From CAWARU01 sp963805795 (lineage in GTDB: Bacteria > Pseudomonadota > Gammaproteobacteria > UBA6186 > Azoamicaceae), in the NCBI GenBank assembly GCA_963805795.1, contig CAWDVG010000001.1:1054001-1118000 (forward strand): a stretch of DNA of 64,000 bases, read 5' to 3'. Of this stretch, positions 1-8,591 are shown piece by piece. The first letter of the stretch is position 1, and the number at the start of each line of letters is the position of its first letter. A model generated the notes under the pieces. That model did not search any database and had not been told where the DNA came from. It saw nothing but the letters and a program-made list of their open reading frames with translations. Position numbers and translations under genes: made by a program.

Positions 1-981
1 ATTCTTCAAAATGAGGATGCTGAGAATTCTGCTCCCATAATGGCTTCTCTTAATCAAGTTAATTCCATTTTGTCCTCTCTAAAAGTATCTTCTCCCTCTT
101 TGAAAAATTGCAAGGAATTGCTTTCACAAGCTCTTATACATCTTGAAGAAGGCAGTCATGAATTAATTACTTTTAAAGAAAGTATTGCTATCAATCCTGA
201 GCGACTGCAGGCGGTTGAAGAACGTTTAAGCCAAATTCACAGTTTGGCTCGCAAACATCGAGTAGGCCCAGAAAATCTTTTGGAACATTACAAACTGCTA
301 AAGGAGGAGGCTGAAAAACTTACCCATGTACAGAATAGTTTGAGTCAGGCTTTTGAAAAAATTAAAGAGGCTGAAAAAAATTACATTGGCATTGCCAAGC
401 GTTTAACAGCCTTAAGACAAAAAACCAGCAGGCAACTTACAAAATTAATTACAGAAAAAATGCAACAATTGGAAATGCCTAAAGGTCGTTTCGAGGTGCT
501 AATAACAGAAAAAACAAAAGGTCAATTTTCTGCTGATGGATTGGATGAAATAGAATTCTTAGTGAGTACCAATCCAGGTTTACCCTTACAACCTTTACGC
601 AAAATCGCCTCAGGTGGCGAATTGTCTCGCCTAAGTCTTGCGATACAAGTAATCACCGCACAAAAACTAACTACACCTTCACTGATTTTTGATGAAGTAG
701 ATGTGGGTATTTCTGGCAAAACAGCGGCCATAGTGGGACAATTATTGCGACAATTAGGGCAGGAGACCCAAGTTTTGTGTGTGACGCATTTACCCCAGGT
801 TGCAGCCCAAGGAGAACAGCATTATGTCGTCGAAAAGCAACAAAGCCAGACTAACACGATTACCCATATCAGAAAGCTAGAAAAACAAGATAAAATCATG
901 GAAATAGCACGTTTATTGGGTGGCACTAAAATTACGCAAAATACCATCGCACATGCAGAGGAATTATTAGAAGAAGTATAA
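1..981 (+). CDS. recN: DNA repair protein RecN, C-terminal part (5' end outside window)
   Basis: The reading frame is open from base 1, so this is the last ~326 residues of a protein that is usually about 550 residues. RecN is an SMC-like ATPase that acts in double-strand break repair. The visible part has the distal half of the coiled coil, then the C-terminal ATPase lobe with the ABC signature (ASGGELSRLSLA) and a Walker B motif (LIFDEVDVGISG), followed by a D-loop/H-loop stretch (VTHLPQVAAQ). The ATG at 40 is internal and is not the true start. Lying beside fur, bamE and smpB is the standard gammaproteobacterial arrangement. It ends with TAA 45 bp before the convergent orphan gene. Confidence 0.95.
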   Translation: MLQNEDAENSAPIMASLNQVNSILSSLKVSSPSLKNCKELLSQALIHLEEGSHELITFKESIAINPERLQAVEERLSQIHSLARKHRVGPENLLEHYKLLKEEAEKLTHVQNSLSQAFEKIKEAEKNYIGIAKRLTALRQKTSRQLTKLITEKMQQLEMPKGRFEVLITEKTKGQFSADGLDEIEFLVSTNPGLPLQPLRKIASGGELSRLSLAIQVITAQKLTTPSLIFDEVDVGISGKTAAIVGQLLRQLGQETQVLCVTHLPQVAAQGEQHYVVEKQQSQTNTITHIRKLEKQDKIMEIARLLGGTKITQNTIAHAEELLEEV

Positions 982-1025
982 GGAAATGGTTATTTCCCAC
1001 AATGCGAGTAAATTGGTTCAGATTG

Positions 1026-3671
1026 TTAACGTTTTAATGTGGATTTTTGTACTTCGTTCGGCGGCGTTGAAGTTTTGTTAGTTACCCAGTCATTAAGATT
1101 TTTCAATGCACTTTCTGCTTCTTCAGAAAGATCTCCTCTCTTTCTTTGCGCTTCCAATAGTCCTAAAATTAATTTTAGATTTTGTTCTGGCATAATAGGA
1201 TTATTTGATTTTGCAAATTCCACTAGCCCATATTCTGGTGTCAGTTTTCCTAGATTATCTACATTCTTAAGTCCTTCGATGTTTAATGCTGCCATAATAG
1301 GTTCCAGATATTCTCGTTTAATTACTTTTGGCGGCATTGAAGTTTTGTTTGTTACCCAATCATCAAGATTTTTCAATGCTCTTTCTGCATCTTCAGAAAG
1401 ATCTCCTCTCTTTCTTTGCGCTTCCAGCAGTCCTAAAATTAATTTTAGATTTTGTTCTGGCATAATAGGTCTATTTGATTTTGCAAATTCCACTAGCCCA
1501 TATTCTGGTGTCAGTTTTCCTAGATTATCTACATTCTTAAGTCCTTCGATGTTTAATGCTGCCATAATAGGTTCCAGATATTCTCGTTTAATTACTTTTG
1601 GTGCTTGATGCTCAGCCTTTGGAGCAGACTTAGATGAATTAATAGAATTATAAGACGTCAAAATGGGCTGTTGCTTCGCTTGTGCCTCTGCACTAGCTTG
1701 TTTCAAAAACTCTGAATTAATATACTCATGATCCCGTTTTAATTCTTGTTTCCCAGTAGGTATTTCTTGACTAGATTTGGACGCTTCTGGTGATTGCTCT
1801 GCCTGTGCGGATTTTTTGGGTTCAGGTAACTTTATAATGCCAAATTTTACGAGCATTGCAGAATAATTACGCGCTGCCGTTTGGCTGCCTATATTCAAAG
1901 CGGTATAGGGTGTCGCCCCATATCTTTTATGTATCTCTTCCATTCCATCTTTTTGAATATATTTAAAAGCCTCAGAAACAAATACTTGTCCAAGCCCAAC
2001 TCCATCAGCTGTTGCATGCCAAGTAAAATATTGACTCACATATTTTGCTCCTGCTACCGGACCATAGGGATGTTTATTAATTGCCTCCTCTATATGTTTC
2101 TTAAGTGTATCAGGATTCCCTAATAGTATTTCTCTAGGGGATTGTCCTATTTTTATAGGGTTTAATTCTTGTTGTCTTTGCAAGTCATCAGGTGCTGGAG
2201 CCACATTAGGCTTTATTCCCAATGAGGCTATAAAACCAGGAAGATGCTGATAGTCCGGAAGTTTAAATATATTATTAATAAACTGATTATTAATCATACT
2301 ATAATTATTGATGATCGAAGACCATTCTGCGATAGGAATTTTAGCAACCAGATTTTGAGAAGCAATAACACGCAAAGCAATGTCCTGTGAACTTTTTACC
2401 GCAGCAGACAAAGCATTTTTATAATTATTGTTAATGATGGTATTTTCCGTACTAATATCACTCCCAGGAAACCCCAGTGTCCTCCTGTAGTGATAAGCAA
2501 TTTCAAACATATCTTTGGGTTCAAGGTAGTTGGTGATAGTAGCAGAACGAAATATTGTATTTGCATTTTCTGGTGATTTTAATGCTTCATTTTTTAGCCA
2601 TAAACTAACTTCAGTCTTTCCGCCAGCTTGGTCTAAAATACTTTTACGTAGCTCCGTACTAGGCTGATTAAATAGACCGACCACATCTAATTCCATAAGA
2701 TTTGGAATGGCTGGAGCAGGGGCAGATTCTGATGAAAATGAAAAGGGTTGAAATTGATTAGAGAATTCATACTCATTTTTCGTCTTTTCTACAGGCGGTG
2801 GAACCTTTACTGCCGCCTCAGGGGGTATGACGGCTGCCGCAGCTGGGATTGCAGCGGTTGGCTGTTTATCTTTTGGAACTTTTATGGCACCAACACGATC
2901 GTCTGGTCTACCTTCAATAACCCTTTTTCGCGCAGCCTCTAATTTAGCTTGTGCAGCTTGTTGCTGAGCTATTGTATATGGCTGTACCTCCACCTCATTT
3001 TTCGAAGTTGGTGAACGAGGAATAAGACTTCCCTCCTCACCAGATTGAAGCTTAATCTCCCTTTCTGCATTAAATTGTTTAGATTGAATATCATCTAATA
3101 AAGCCTTAGCCTCACTCAATTCACTTTTCTTTCGTTTTTTTCTTGCTGCACTTGTTTCTCGCCGTTGCAAGCTATTTTCAAAGCTCTCCGCAGCGATTCT
3201 CAACGAATCTATATTTTTTTCTAGAAATATTGAAATTTCAGGATTTTCCTTTAAAAACTTCAATAATTTATCTTTGTTATTATTCGTTAGCAAACGTACA
3301 ACTGCTTGTTGATAATTATCAAATAATGCCATTTTTTTATTATACTCATCCATTTCTCGTTCATATTTTGCCCATTCCTCTCTTTTTTCTTCAATCCAAG
3401 CCTCTTTTTGTGCTTTGGGTATTCTTCCCGGATCCCCCACAAGCCATTCTGGTTTTTGAGGAATATCCATATCCGGAACTTTTAACAAGGGCTGTAGTTG
3501 ATCTGAGAAGTTTCTAATGTCCTCCATATGGAGCTCGTTCTCAAATCTACTCCCCCAGGCTTCTATATCTCCACTACCAGCCATATGCATTGAAGCAGAA
3601 AACAATTCTCCCATATCAAGAATCTTTTGTGCAGTTTGTTCATTAGTTACCGCACGAGGATAGGTTGACAT
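1026..3671 (-). CDS. Large orphan protein with C-terminal 90-residue tandem duplication
   Basis: About 881 residues, family not recognised. Start chosen at the ATG at 3671, which has AAGGTGG just upstream; a GTG three codons further up (3680) is the alternative. No signal peptide or membrane segment is evident. A charged coiled-coil-like segment (about residues 100-210) is followed by a Pro/Ala-rich linker (about 265-300), a helical middle, and two nearly identical 90-residue copies at the C terminus, each with VIKREYLEPIMAALNIEGL and ending in DWVTNKTS. A stretch near residues 560-640 vaguely resembles degenerate ankyrin sequence. Size, low-complexity linker and lack of bacterial housekeeping similarity fit a secreted effector of an intracellular bacterium, but that is inference. 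Confidence 0.8.
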   Translation of the reverse strand: MSTYPRAVTNEQTAQKILDMGELFSASMHMAGSGDIEAWGSRFENELHMEDIRNFSDQLQPLLKVPDMDIPQKPEWLVGDPGRIPKAQKEAWIEEKREEWAKYEREMDEYNKKMALFDNYQQAVVRLLTNNNKDKLLKFLKENPEISIFLEKNIDSLRIAAESFENSLQRRETSAARKKRKKSELSEAKALLDDIQSKQFNAEREIKLQSGEEGSLIPRSPTSKNEVEVQPYTIAQQQAAQAKLEAARKRVIEGRPDDRVGAIKVPKDKQPTAAIPAAAAVIPPEAAVKVPPPVEKTKNEYEFSNQFQPFSFSSESAPAPAIPNLMELDVVGLFNQPSTELRKSILDQAGGKTEVSLWLKNEALKSPENANTIFRSATITNYLEPKDMFEIAYHYRRTLGFPGSDISTENTIINNNYKNALSAAVKSSQDIALRVIASQNLVAKIPIAEWSSIINNYSMINNQFINNIFKLPDYQHLPGFIASLGIKPNVAPAPDDLQRQQELNPIKIGQSPREILLGNPDTLKKHIEEAINKHPYGPVAGAKYVSQYFTWHATADGVGLGQVFVSEAFKYIQKDGMEEIHKRYGATPYTALNIGSQTAARNYSAMLVKFGIIKLPEPKKSAQAEQSPEASKSSQEIPTGKQELKRDHEYINSEFLKQASAEAQAKQQPILTSYNSINSSKSAPKAEHQAPKVIKREYLEPIMAALNIEGLKNVDNLGKLTPEYGLVEFAKSNRPIMPEQNLKLILGLLEAQRKRGDLSEDAERALKNLDDWVTNKTSMPPKVIKREYLEPIMAALNIEGLKNVDNLGKLTPEYGLVEFAKSNNPIMPEQNLKLILGLLEAQRKRGDLSEEAESALKNLNDWVTNKTSTPPNEVQKSTLKR
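1060..1599. repeat. Tandem duplication, 2 x 270 bp, in frame
   Basis: Copy 1 is 1060-1329 and copy 2 is 1330-1599. They differ at only a few positions, and the period of 270 bp equals exactly 90 codons, so the reading frame is kept. The few substitutions imply a recent duplication or ongoing gene conversion. Confidence 0.93.
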
Positions 3672-3846
3672 ACACACCACCTTTTACTTTGTTACTAATT
3701 TTTTATGATTTATCTAATTCAACATAATATTAATATTATTTTTGATGATGATTTATGGGGTTGGTTCCTATGTATTCTTTATAAAATAAACAAATTACTT
3801 GGCTATACACATTTACTAGAGCTAAATTAGAGTTAGTGGTAATTTA

Positions 3847-4260
3847 TTATTCATTATTACAATTTTCACAAATTCCGAAAATATAGAGATTATGATTTGT
3901 CATTTGAAATTTCATTTTTTTTGCAATGGCTAATTGGCGCTCTTCAATAGTGGAATCTACAAATTCTTGCACTTTGCCACATTTTATACAAACTAGATGA
4001 TCGTGATGTTGACCATCATCTAATTCAAAAACGGCTAAGCCACCTTCAAAACGGTGACGAATGACTAAGCCAGCTGATTCGAACTGTGTCAATACACGAT
4101 AGACAGTAGCTAAACCAACATCTTCACCCATATCCAGCAAGGTTTTATAAATATCCTCAGCCGACCAATGACGCGATGCTGAGCTTTCAAGAATATGGAG
4201 GATCTTCACACGAGGGCCTGTAATTTTTAAACCAGCCTTTTTTAAGTCCTTATTTTGCAA
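3847..4260 (-). CDS. fur: Ferric uptake regulator Fur
   Basis: 137 residues, normal length. Cytoplasmic iron-responsive dimeric repressor. The N-terminal winged helix (about 1-80) contains the recognition segment around GLATVYRVLTQFE. The metal site HHDH lies at 85-88, and the structural zinc cysteines are present as C91/C94 and C131/C134, so it is a zinc-containing Fur. It is divergent from bamE with about 120 bp between them, the common gammaproteobacterial arrangement. Start is the ATG at 4260, with a purine-rich AGGAGAC-like stretch upstream. Confidence 0.96.
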   Translation of the reverse strand: MQNKDLKKAGLKITGPRVKILHILESSASRHWSAEDIYKTLLDMGEDVGLATVYRVLTQFESAGLVIRHRFEGGLAVFELDDGQHHDHLVCIKCGKVQEFVDSTIEERQLAIAKKMKFQMTNHNLYIFGICENCNNE

Positions 4261-4330
4261 AATAATGTCTCCTTTTTAACATATAACAAACTAGGAAAAA
4301 TTTAAGGTAGTCCCTTACTAAAAATTCGTT

Positions 4331-4336
4331 TATAAT
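4331..4336 (+). promoter_or_regulatory. Candidate -10 box for bamE
   Basis: A perfect TATAAT lies about 48 bp before the bamE start in the fur/bamE divergent gap. No convincing -35 box is found at the ideal distance, so this is only a plausible promoter element. Confidence 0.35.
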
Positions 4337-4383
4337 GGCCATATTGACCCATATGAAATGAGATTTAGAGGATTAACTCAATA

Positions 4384-4704
4384 ATGTCGCAGCTTAGAAC
4401 GCTTATCTTAACTACTTTGGCGCTCACTTGCCTAGGTCTTTGTGCATGCACCTTTCCTCCAAGAATTTATCGAATGGATGTTCAACAGGGCAACATTTTA
4501 AGTGAAGAAATGGTTGGTTGCATTAAGCGCGGAATGAGCAAAAGCCAGGTACAAGAAATTCTGGGCACCCCTGCCCTAGCCCATACTATTAATACCAATC
4601 GCTGGGATTATTATTATTTCTTTAAGCCAGGAATGGGTGGTCAGCAAATTGAAAGGCGCTATACGGTGTTTTTCAAAAATGATCGTGTTGTTGGCTGGGA
4701 ATAA
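4384..4704 (+). CDS. bamE: Outer membrane protein assembly factor BamE (OmlA/SmpA lipoprotein)
   Basis: 106 residues. Small lipoprotein subunit of the BAM complex that inserts beta-barrel proteins in the outer membrane. The N-terminal signal (residues 1-21) ends in a lipobox LCAC with the lipidated Cys at 22. Family landmarks are YRMDVQQGN, the GMSKSQVQEILGTP segment and the C-terminal RRYTVFF strand. It is transcribed divergently from fur, with rnfH converging on it from the right. Confidence 0.94.
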   Translation: MSQLRTLILTTLALTCLGLCACTFPPRIYRMDVQQGNILSEEMVGCIKRGMSKSQVQEILGTPALAHTINTNRWDYYYFFKPGMGGQQIERRYTVFFKNDRVVGWE

Positions 4705-4801
4705 TTGGCTGAGAATAATTGGCTGAGAATAAATAGAACCTAATTCAGAGCCTAATATTGACTTCTCTTCCAGCTCTTCTTCATCTTCAAAAAAAACTCC
4801 C

Positions 4802-5149
4802 TCATAGGTTTTTTTTATTCTTTAATTCAGATTTAAACTTTTTTTGTAAAGCTCTTTCTTTCTTAGCCCGTGCTCTTCTGGCTTCTTTCGGATCAATTTT
4901 TAATTTTCTGTAGATTTCAACCCGATCGCCATCATTTAATAATGTATCGAGTGATTTAAGCTCACCAAAAATACCCACTTGATATTTTATTAATGAAAGA
5001 TCAAAACCTAATTCTGGATATTTTTCTATGATAGCCGATTGAACGATAGCATCCTGGAGCTGACTCCCAGGTTTCATTAGAAGGGGGATTATTATTTGAG
5101 ATTTTTCTCCTGCAAACGCCACTTCGATATTAATTTCGTTTCTTTCCAT
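4802..5149 (-). CDS. RnfH family (UPF0125, ubiquitin-fold) protein
   Basis: About 115 residues from the ATG at 5149 (protein begins MERNEINIEVAFAG). A longer open frame to 5182 exists, but it would overlap ratA by over 50 bp. The family has a beta-grasp fold and usually pairs with ratA; its function is not established. Sequence landmarks are SQLQDAIVQSAI, IGIFGE-like VGIFGELK and DRVEIYRKLKIDPKEARR, followed by a Lys/Arg-rich tail. The start overlaps the end of ratA by 20 bp, indicating translational coupling. Confidence 0.88.
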   Translation of the reverse strand: MERNEINIEVAFAGEKSQIIIPLLMKPGSQLQDAIVQSAIIEKYPELGFDLSLIKYQVGIFGELKSLDTLLNDGDRVEIYRKLKIDPKEARRARAKKERALQKKFKSELKNKKNL

Positions 5150-5573
5150 ATAAGGCTTCTGCTCGCAAACAAAAAGCATCAATAAAGGTATCCGTAAGAT
5201 TTTTTAATATCGGGCCAGCAGTCATATCTAAAATTCGATTTGAAAAAATAAATTCTAAATCAAAACTTAATAGACAGCCACCTTTGTCTGATTCATCAAA
5301 ACGCCAAAAACCTTCTAGATGTTTAAATGGACCTTCCAGCAAGCGTACTTCAATCATTTTATTAAGTTGTAATCGATTCACTGTACTAAAAGAATGTTGT
5401 ATTCCCCCTTTGGATAAATGAATTTTCGCGCGTACTTCATCTAAATCACGGCTTAATATAGTAGCGGCGTGACATCCAGGTAAAAATTCAGGATAACGTT
5501 CAATATCATTTACTAACTCATACATATCTGCAGGAGCATATAGTACTTCAGCTGTTTTCTTGACAATGGTCAT
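5130..5573 (-). CDS. ratA: RatA family START-domain protein (ribosome association toxin / coenzyme Q-binding COQ10 type)
   Basis: 147 residues, the usual length, with one START/polyketide-cyclase-like fold. Members bind hydrophobic ligands; in E. coli the protein has been described as interfering with 70S assembly, while the mitochondrial relatives act with coenzyme Q. Landmarks are YAPADMYELVNDIERYPEFLPGC at the N terminus, FKHLEGFWRF in the middle and IDAFCLRAEALYG near the end. First gene of a two-gene unit with rnfH. In most relatives it is directly divergent from smpB; here a toxin-antitoxin pair sits between. Confidence 0.92.
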   Translation of the reverse strand: MTIVKKTAEVLYAPADMYELVNDIERYPEFLPGCHAATILSRDLDEVRAKIHLSKGGIQHSFSTVNRLQLNKMIEVRLLEGPFKHLEGFWRFDESDKGGCLLSFDLEFIFSNRILDMTAGPILKNLTDTFIDAFCLRAEALYGKKRN

Positions 5574-5645
5574 GACCGTCCCTTATTTCTTTGTTTGGTA
5601 TCCGATATTACACCAATATTTAAATGAAATGTAACTAAAATGTAT

Positions 5646-5939
5646 CTAATTCGAATATCTCTCCAAAGCATTTTTATAGACTTCACTGCGTTCACGTTTA
5701 CCCACTGACAACACCAATATAGTTATTTTACTATCATCAACCTCATAAACTAAACGATAGCCAGAGGCTCTCAGTTTTATTTTATACAAATTCATACCAC
5801 CACTCAGCCGATCTTTTGGAACGTGAGGATTCTGTATTCGTTCTGAAAGCTTATTCTTAAATTGTTTTTTTAAGGAGGCACCTAATTTTTTCCATTCTTT
5901 CAAAGCCAAAGGAACAAATTCAAGCTCATAAATCTTCAA
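5646..5939 (-). CDS. RelE/ParE-type toxin
   Basis: 97 residues, typical of RelE superfamily mRNA interferases. Seen: EFVPLALKEWKKL near the N terminus, a central YKIKLRASGYRLVYEV strand pair with the basic residues expected of an RNA-binding surface, and a C-terminal VLSVGKRERSEVY segment matching the RelE catalytic region. It overlaps the upstream antitoxin by 14 bp, the usual antitoxin-first arrangement. Activity against ribosome-bound mRNA is inferred from the family. Confidence 0.9.
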   Translation of the reverse strand: MKIYELEFVPLALKEWKKLGASLKKQFKNKLSERIQNPHVPKDRLSGGMNLYKIKLRASGYRLVYEVDDSKITILVLSVGKRERSEVYKNALERYSN

Positions 5940-6177
5940 GTTTCACCTTAATCGCCTTATGCTTTTCCTTAATTCTAGATTTTGCGAGCTTGAGCAATTC
6001 TAAGTTTTCAACTGCCTCAAGCATACTCTCATAAGCCTTAGCTGGGACAATATATGCCATAGGGATATTATGATTTAACAGAGCAATTGTTTCACCATCC
6101 GCCTCTGCAAGTAGAGCGCTGGGATTTTTCTTAAACTCAGAAATACTCGTTGTTAAATTTGCGTGTATGGTTTCCAT
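5926..6177 (-). CDS. Phd/YefM (StbD/RelB-like) antitoxin
   Basis: 83 residues. The N-terminal half has the Phd/YefM pattern: a short strand, then SISEFKKNPSALLAEADGETIALLNHN and PMAYIVPAKAYESML. The charged C-terminal helix (about 50-83) is the expected toxin-binding part. It precedes the RelE-type toxin and overlaps it by 14 bp. Antitoxins of this type normally autoregulate; no clear operator was identified in the 216-bp gap before smpB. Confidence 0.88.
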   Translation of the reverse strand: METIHANLTTSISEFKKNPSALLAEADGETIALLNHNIPMAYIVPAKAYESMLEAVENLELLKLAKSRIKEKHKAIKVKLEDL

Positions 6178-6393
6178 ATGAGTTACCTTAATTATGGTCT
6201 AAAATCTAGTCTTAATTATAGTCTATTTTTAATCCATTTTAAAGCACTTTTTTATCATATAGGTATTATATTGAATATAAATTGTAAGAACTTACATAAT
6301 ATCAATATAAACTCATCATTCAAATTCAAAAAGTGCTATATAAAAAAACAGCCTATGTTTTCATTCTATAATTTAGATTACAATGCTAACACT

Positions 6394-6888
6394 ATGAAGA
6401 AAGCAAAAGATTCTAAGCAACAAGATAACGCGGCAACCAAAACGATTGCTCTTAATCGCAAAGCCCATCACGACTACTACTTCGAAAAGCGATTCGAGGC
6501 AGGGGTGGTTTTGCAAGGTTGGGAGTTAAAAAGTCTGCGTGCTGGAAAAGCTCAAATCGCCGAAAGCTATGTGCTTATCAAGAAAGGTGAAGCCTTTATT
6601 ATTGGCTCACAAATTAACCCACTACTTTCTGCCTCTACCCATGTTAATCCGGATCCTACCCGGACGCGCAAATTACTCCTACACAAAAAAGAAATTAATT
6701 CCCTCATTGGTCTTACAGAAAGAAAAGGTTACACCTTAATCCCATTATCTATTTATTGGAAGGAAGGTCGAGCTAAGATTGAAATTGCTTTAGCAAGAGG
6801 TAAAAAACTTCATGATAAAAGAGACTCTGAAAAAGATCGGGATTGGCAAAAAGAAAAGCAGCGTTTATTTAAGAAAAAAATAAAATAA
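6394..6888 (+). CDS. smpB: SsrA (tmRNA)-binding protein SmpB
   Basis: 164 residues from the ATG at 6394; the open frame extends back to 6163, but that stretch has no SmpB similarity and would overlap the antitoxin promoter. SmpB binds tmRNA for trans-translation rescue of stalled ribosomes. Landmarks are NRKAHHDYYFEKRFEAGVVL, GWELKSLRAGKAQIAESYV, INPLLSASTHVNPDPTRTRKLL and the C-terminal basic tail KKLHDKRDSEKDRDWQKEK that enters the ribosomal A site. Confidence 0.95.
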   Translation: MKKAKDSKQQDNAATKTIALNRKAHHDYYFEKRFEAGVVLQGWELKSLRAGKAQIAESYVLIKKGEAFIIGSQINPLLSASTHVNPDPTRTRKLLLHKKEINSLIGLTERKGYTLIPLSIYWKEGRAKIEIALARGKKLHDKRDSEKDRDWQKEKQRLFKKKIK

Positions 6889-7051
6889 TATGAAAAATGC
6901 TAGCCATAAACTTTAGCAATTTAAATGTCAATTAAAACTATTCATTAACTAACTCAATATGCAAGATATCTTCCTATACCTATAGTGCCAAACTAATATA
7001 TAGTCTAAAATGATATACTTGAGTTAAAACCAAATCTAGGTGATTGACTAA

Positions 7052-8398
7052 ATGAAACGTCCATTTTATACAAAACTCTATTTCCAAGTGCTCTGTGGCA
7101 TTGCACTGGGTGTGTTCCTTGGCCATTTCTATCCAGAAACGGCGACGAGTCTTAAACCTTTGGGTGATGCTTTTATTCGTCTTATTAAAATGATGGTGGC
7201 TCCTATTATCTTCTGCACCATTGTTGTCGGTATTGCCAAGATGGGCGATATGCGTGAAGTGGGCAGAGTCGGTTTTAAGGCACTCTTGTATTTTGAAATT
7301 GTCTCTAGTTTAGCTTTGATTATAGGAATTGTGGTTGCGAATATTTATCAACCAGGCGCTGGGATGAATGCAGATGTCTCTACCCTAGATAGCGCTGCTC
7401 TTTCTGGCTATGCTATTTCAACCCAATCACACACAACCGTTGATTTCCTCATGAATATTATTCCACTAACGGTAGTAGATGCCTTTGCTAAAGGCGAGAT
7501 TCTCCAAGTATTATTATTCTCTGTTCTTTTCGGTGTGGCATTATCACATTTTGGTGATAAAGGTAAAGTTCTTATTAAAATTTTGGATCAACTTTCCCAT
7601 GTTCTTTTTGGTGTGATTGGGATTGTCATGAAAGTTGCCCCGATAGGAGCCTTTGGTGCAATGGCTTTTAGTATTGGACAATATGGTTTTAGTACTTTAC
7701 TCCCGCTTGGAAAATTAATGATTGGAGTATTGATAACTTGTATATTATTCATTACCCTCGTTTTGGGGCCCATCATGAGATATGTTGGCTTTAGTCTTTG
7801 GAAATTTTTAAAATATATCAAAGAAGAAATTTTTATCGTACTAGGAACGTCCTCTTCTGAAACTGCCTTGCCTCGTATGATCACCAAATTAGAAAATTTA
7901 GGCTGCGCACAACCAGTCGTAGGTTTGGTTATCCCCACAGGTTATTCATTTAATCTGGATGGAACTTCTATTTATCTGACCATGGCCGCTATTTTCATTG
8001 CCCAAGCCACTAATACACCTTTGTCATTACAAGAACAGCTGTCGTTATTGGGCATACTCATGCTAACCTCTAAAGGTGCTGCAGCAGTGCCCGGAGGTGG
8101 ATTCGTTACCCTTGCTTCTACACTTTCTACTATCGAAACACTTCCCTTAGCGGGTCTAACCCTGCTCTTGGGCGTGGATATTTTCATGTCTGAAATTCGT
8201 TCAGTCACCAATTTAATTGGAAATGGCGTTGCCACTATTGTGATTTCTAAGTGGGAAAAAGCCTTAGACAGCAAAAAAGCCAATAGTGTGCTAGATGGTG
8301 AAACTGATATGATGGCCGAAGAGCCTGAAGAGGTTTCTGATGATGAGATGGATGAAGAAATATCTCCGCTGCAGGATAAATCAGGAAAATTTGATTAG
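7052..8398 (+). CDS. dctA: C4-dicarboxylate transporter DctA (DAACS symporter)
   Basis: 448 residues; inner-membrane cation symporter for succinate, fumarate and malate. Close at many positions to enterobacterial DctA: LYFQVLCGIALGVFLGHFYPE, LLYFEIVSSLALIIGIV, APIGAFGAMAF, the re-entrant loop IVLGTSSSETALPRM and the substrate-site segment GYSFNLDGTSIYLTMAA. The C-terminal tail (about 405-448) is acidic and extends beyond the E. coli protein. It stands alone, with a decayed ATPase-like gene following it. Confidence 0.93.
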   Translation: MKRPFYTKLYFQVLCGIALGVFLGHFYPETATSLKPLGDAFIRLIKMMVAPIIFCTIVVGIAKMGDMREVGRVGFKALLYFEIVSSLALIIGIVVANIYQPGAGMNADVSTLDSAALSGYAISTQSHTTVDFLMNIIPLTVVDAFAKGEILQVLLFSVLFGVALSHFGDKGKVLIKILDQLSHVLFGVIGIVMKVAPIGAFGAMAFSIGQYGFSTLLPLGKLMIGVLITCILFITLVLGPIMRYVGFSLWKFLKYIKEEIFIVLGTSSSETALPRMITKLENLGCAQPVVGLVIPTGYSFNLDGTSIYLTMAAIFIAQATNTPLSLQEQLSLLGILMLTSKGAAAVPGGGFVTLASTLSTIETLPLAGLTLLLGVDIFMSEIRSVTNLIGNGVATIVISKWEKALDSKKANSVLDGETDMMAEEPEEVSDDEMDEEISPLQDKSGKFD

Positions 8399-8459
8399 TC
8401 GTCAGTAAACATGGATTTTGACTTGGTTTAATCATAAATTTATCATAAAAAGGAATCTC

Positions 8460-8591
8460 ATGAAATTACCAGTCGGTTTAAGTGATTTTCAAAAAGTAAT
8501 TGAAGGCGGTCATGAATTTGTAGATAAAAGTTTATTTATTCAAGATGTTTTAGGAAATACAGCAGTCAGAATCCGGGCTAGGCTTTTATGA
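8460..8591 (+). pseudogene. Truncated AAA-ATPase-like (DUF1703-type) gene remnant
   Basis: A 43-residue frame starting at an ATG with a good AAGGA ribosome binding site. Its sequence (LPVGLSDFQKVIEGGHEFVDKSL...) matches the conserved N-terminus of the AAA-ATPase-like/PD-(D/E)XK nuclease family, but it stops before the Walker A motif. The last ~10 residues look unrelated. It runs into the 3' end of the convergent Sel1 gene. Reads as a deletion remnant. Confidence 0.6.

Noticed and set aside
1060..1599. Possible CRISPR-like array
   Set aside because: Two long coding copies without spacers; it is a protein-coding tandem duplication.
1039..1608. Plus-strand 189-codon open frame with its own internal repeat
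   Set aside because: It is the antisense of the 270-bp duplication in the minus-strand orphan gene and has no ribosome binding site.
6163..6393. 77-codon N-terminal extension of SmpB
   Set aside because: Sequence has no SmpB similarity, would start over the antitoxin start and the family begins near NRKAHHDYYF; ATG 6394 is better.
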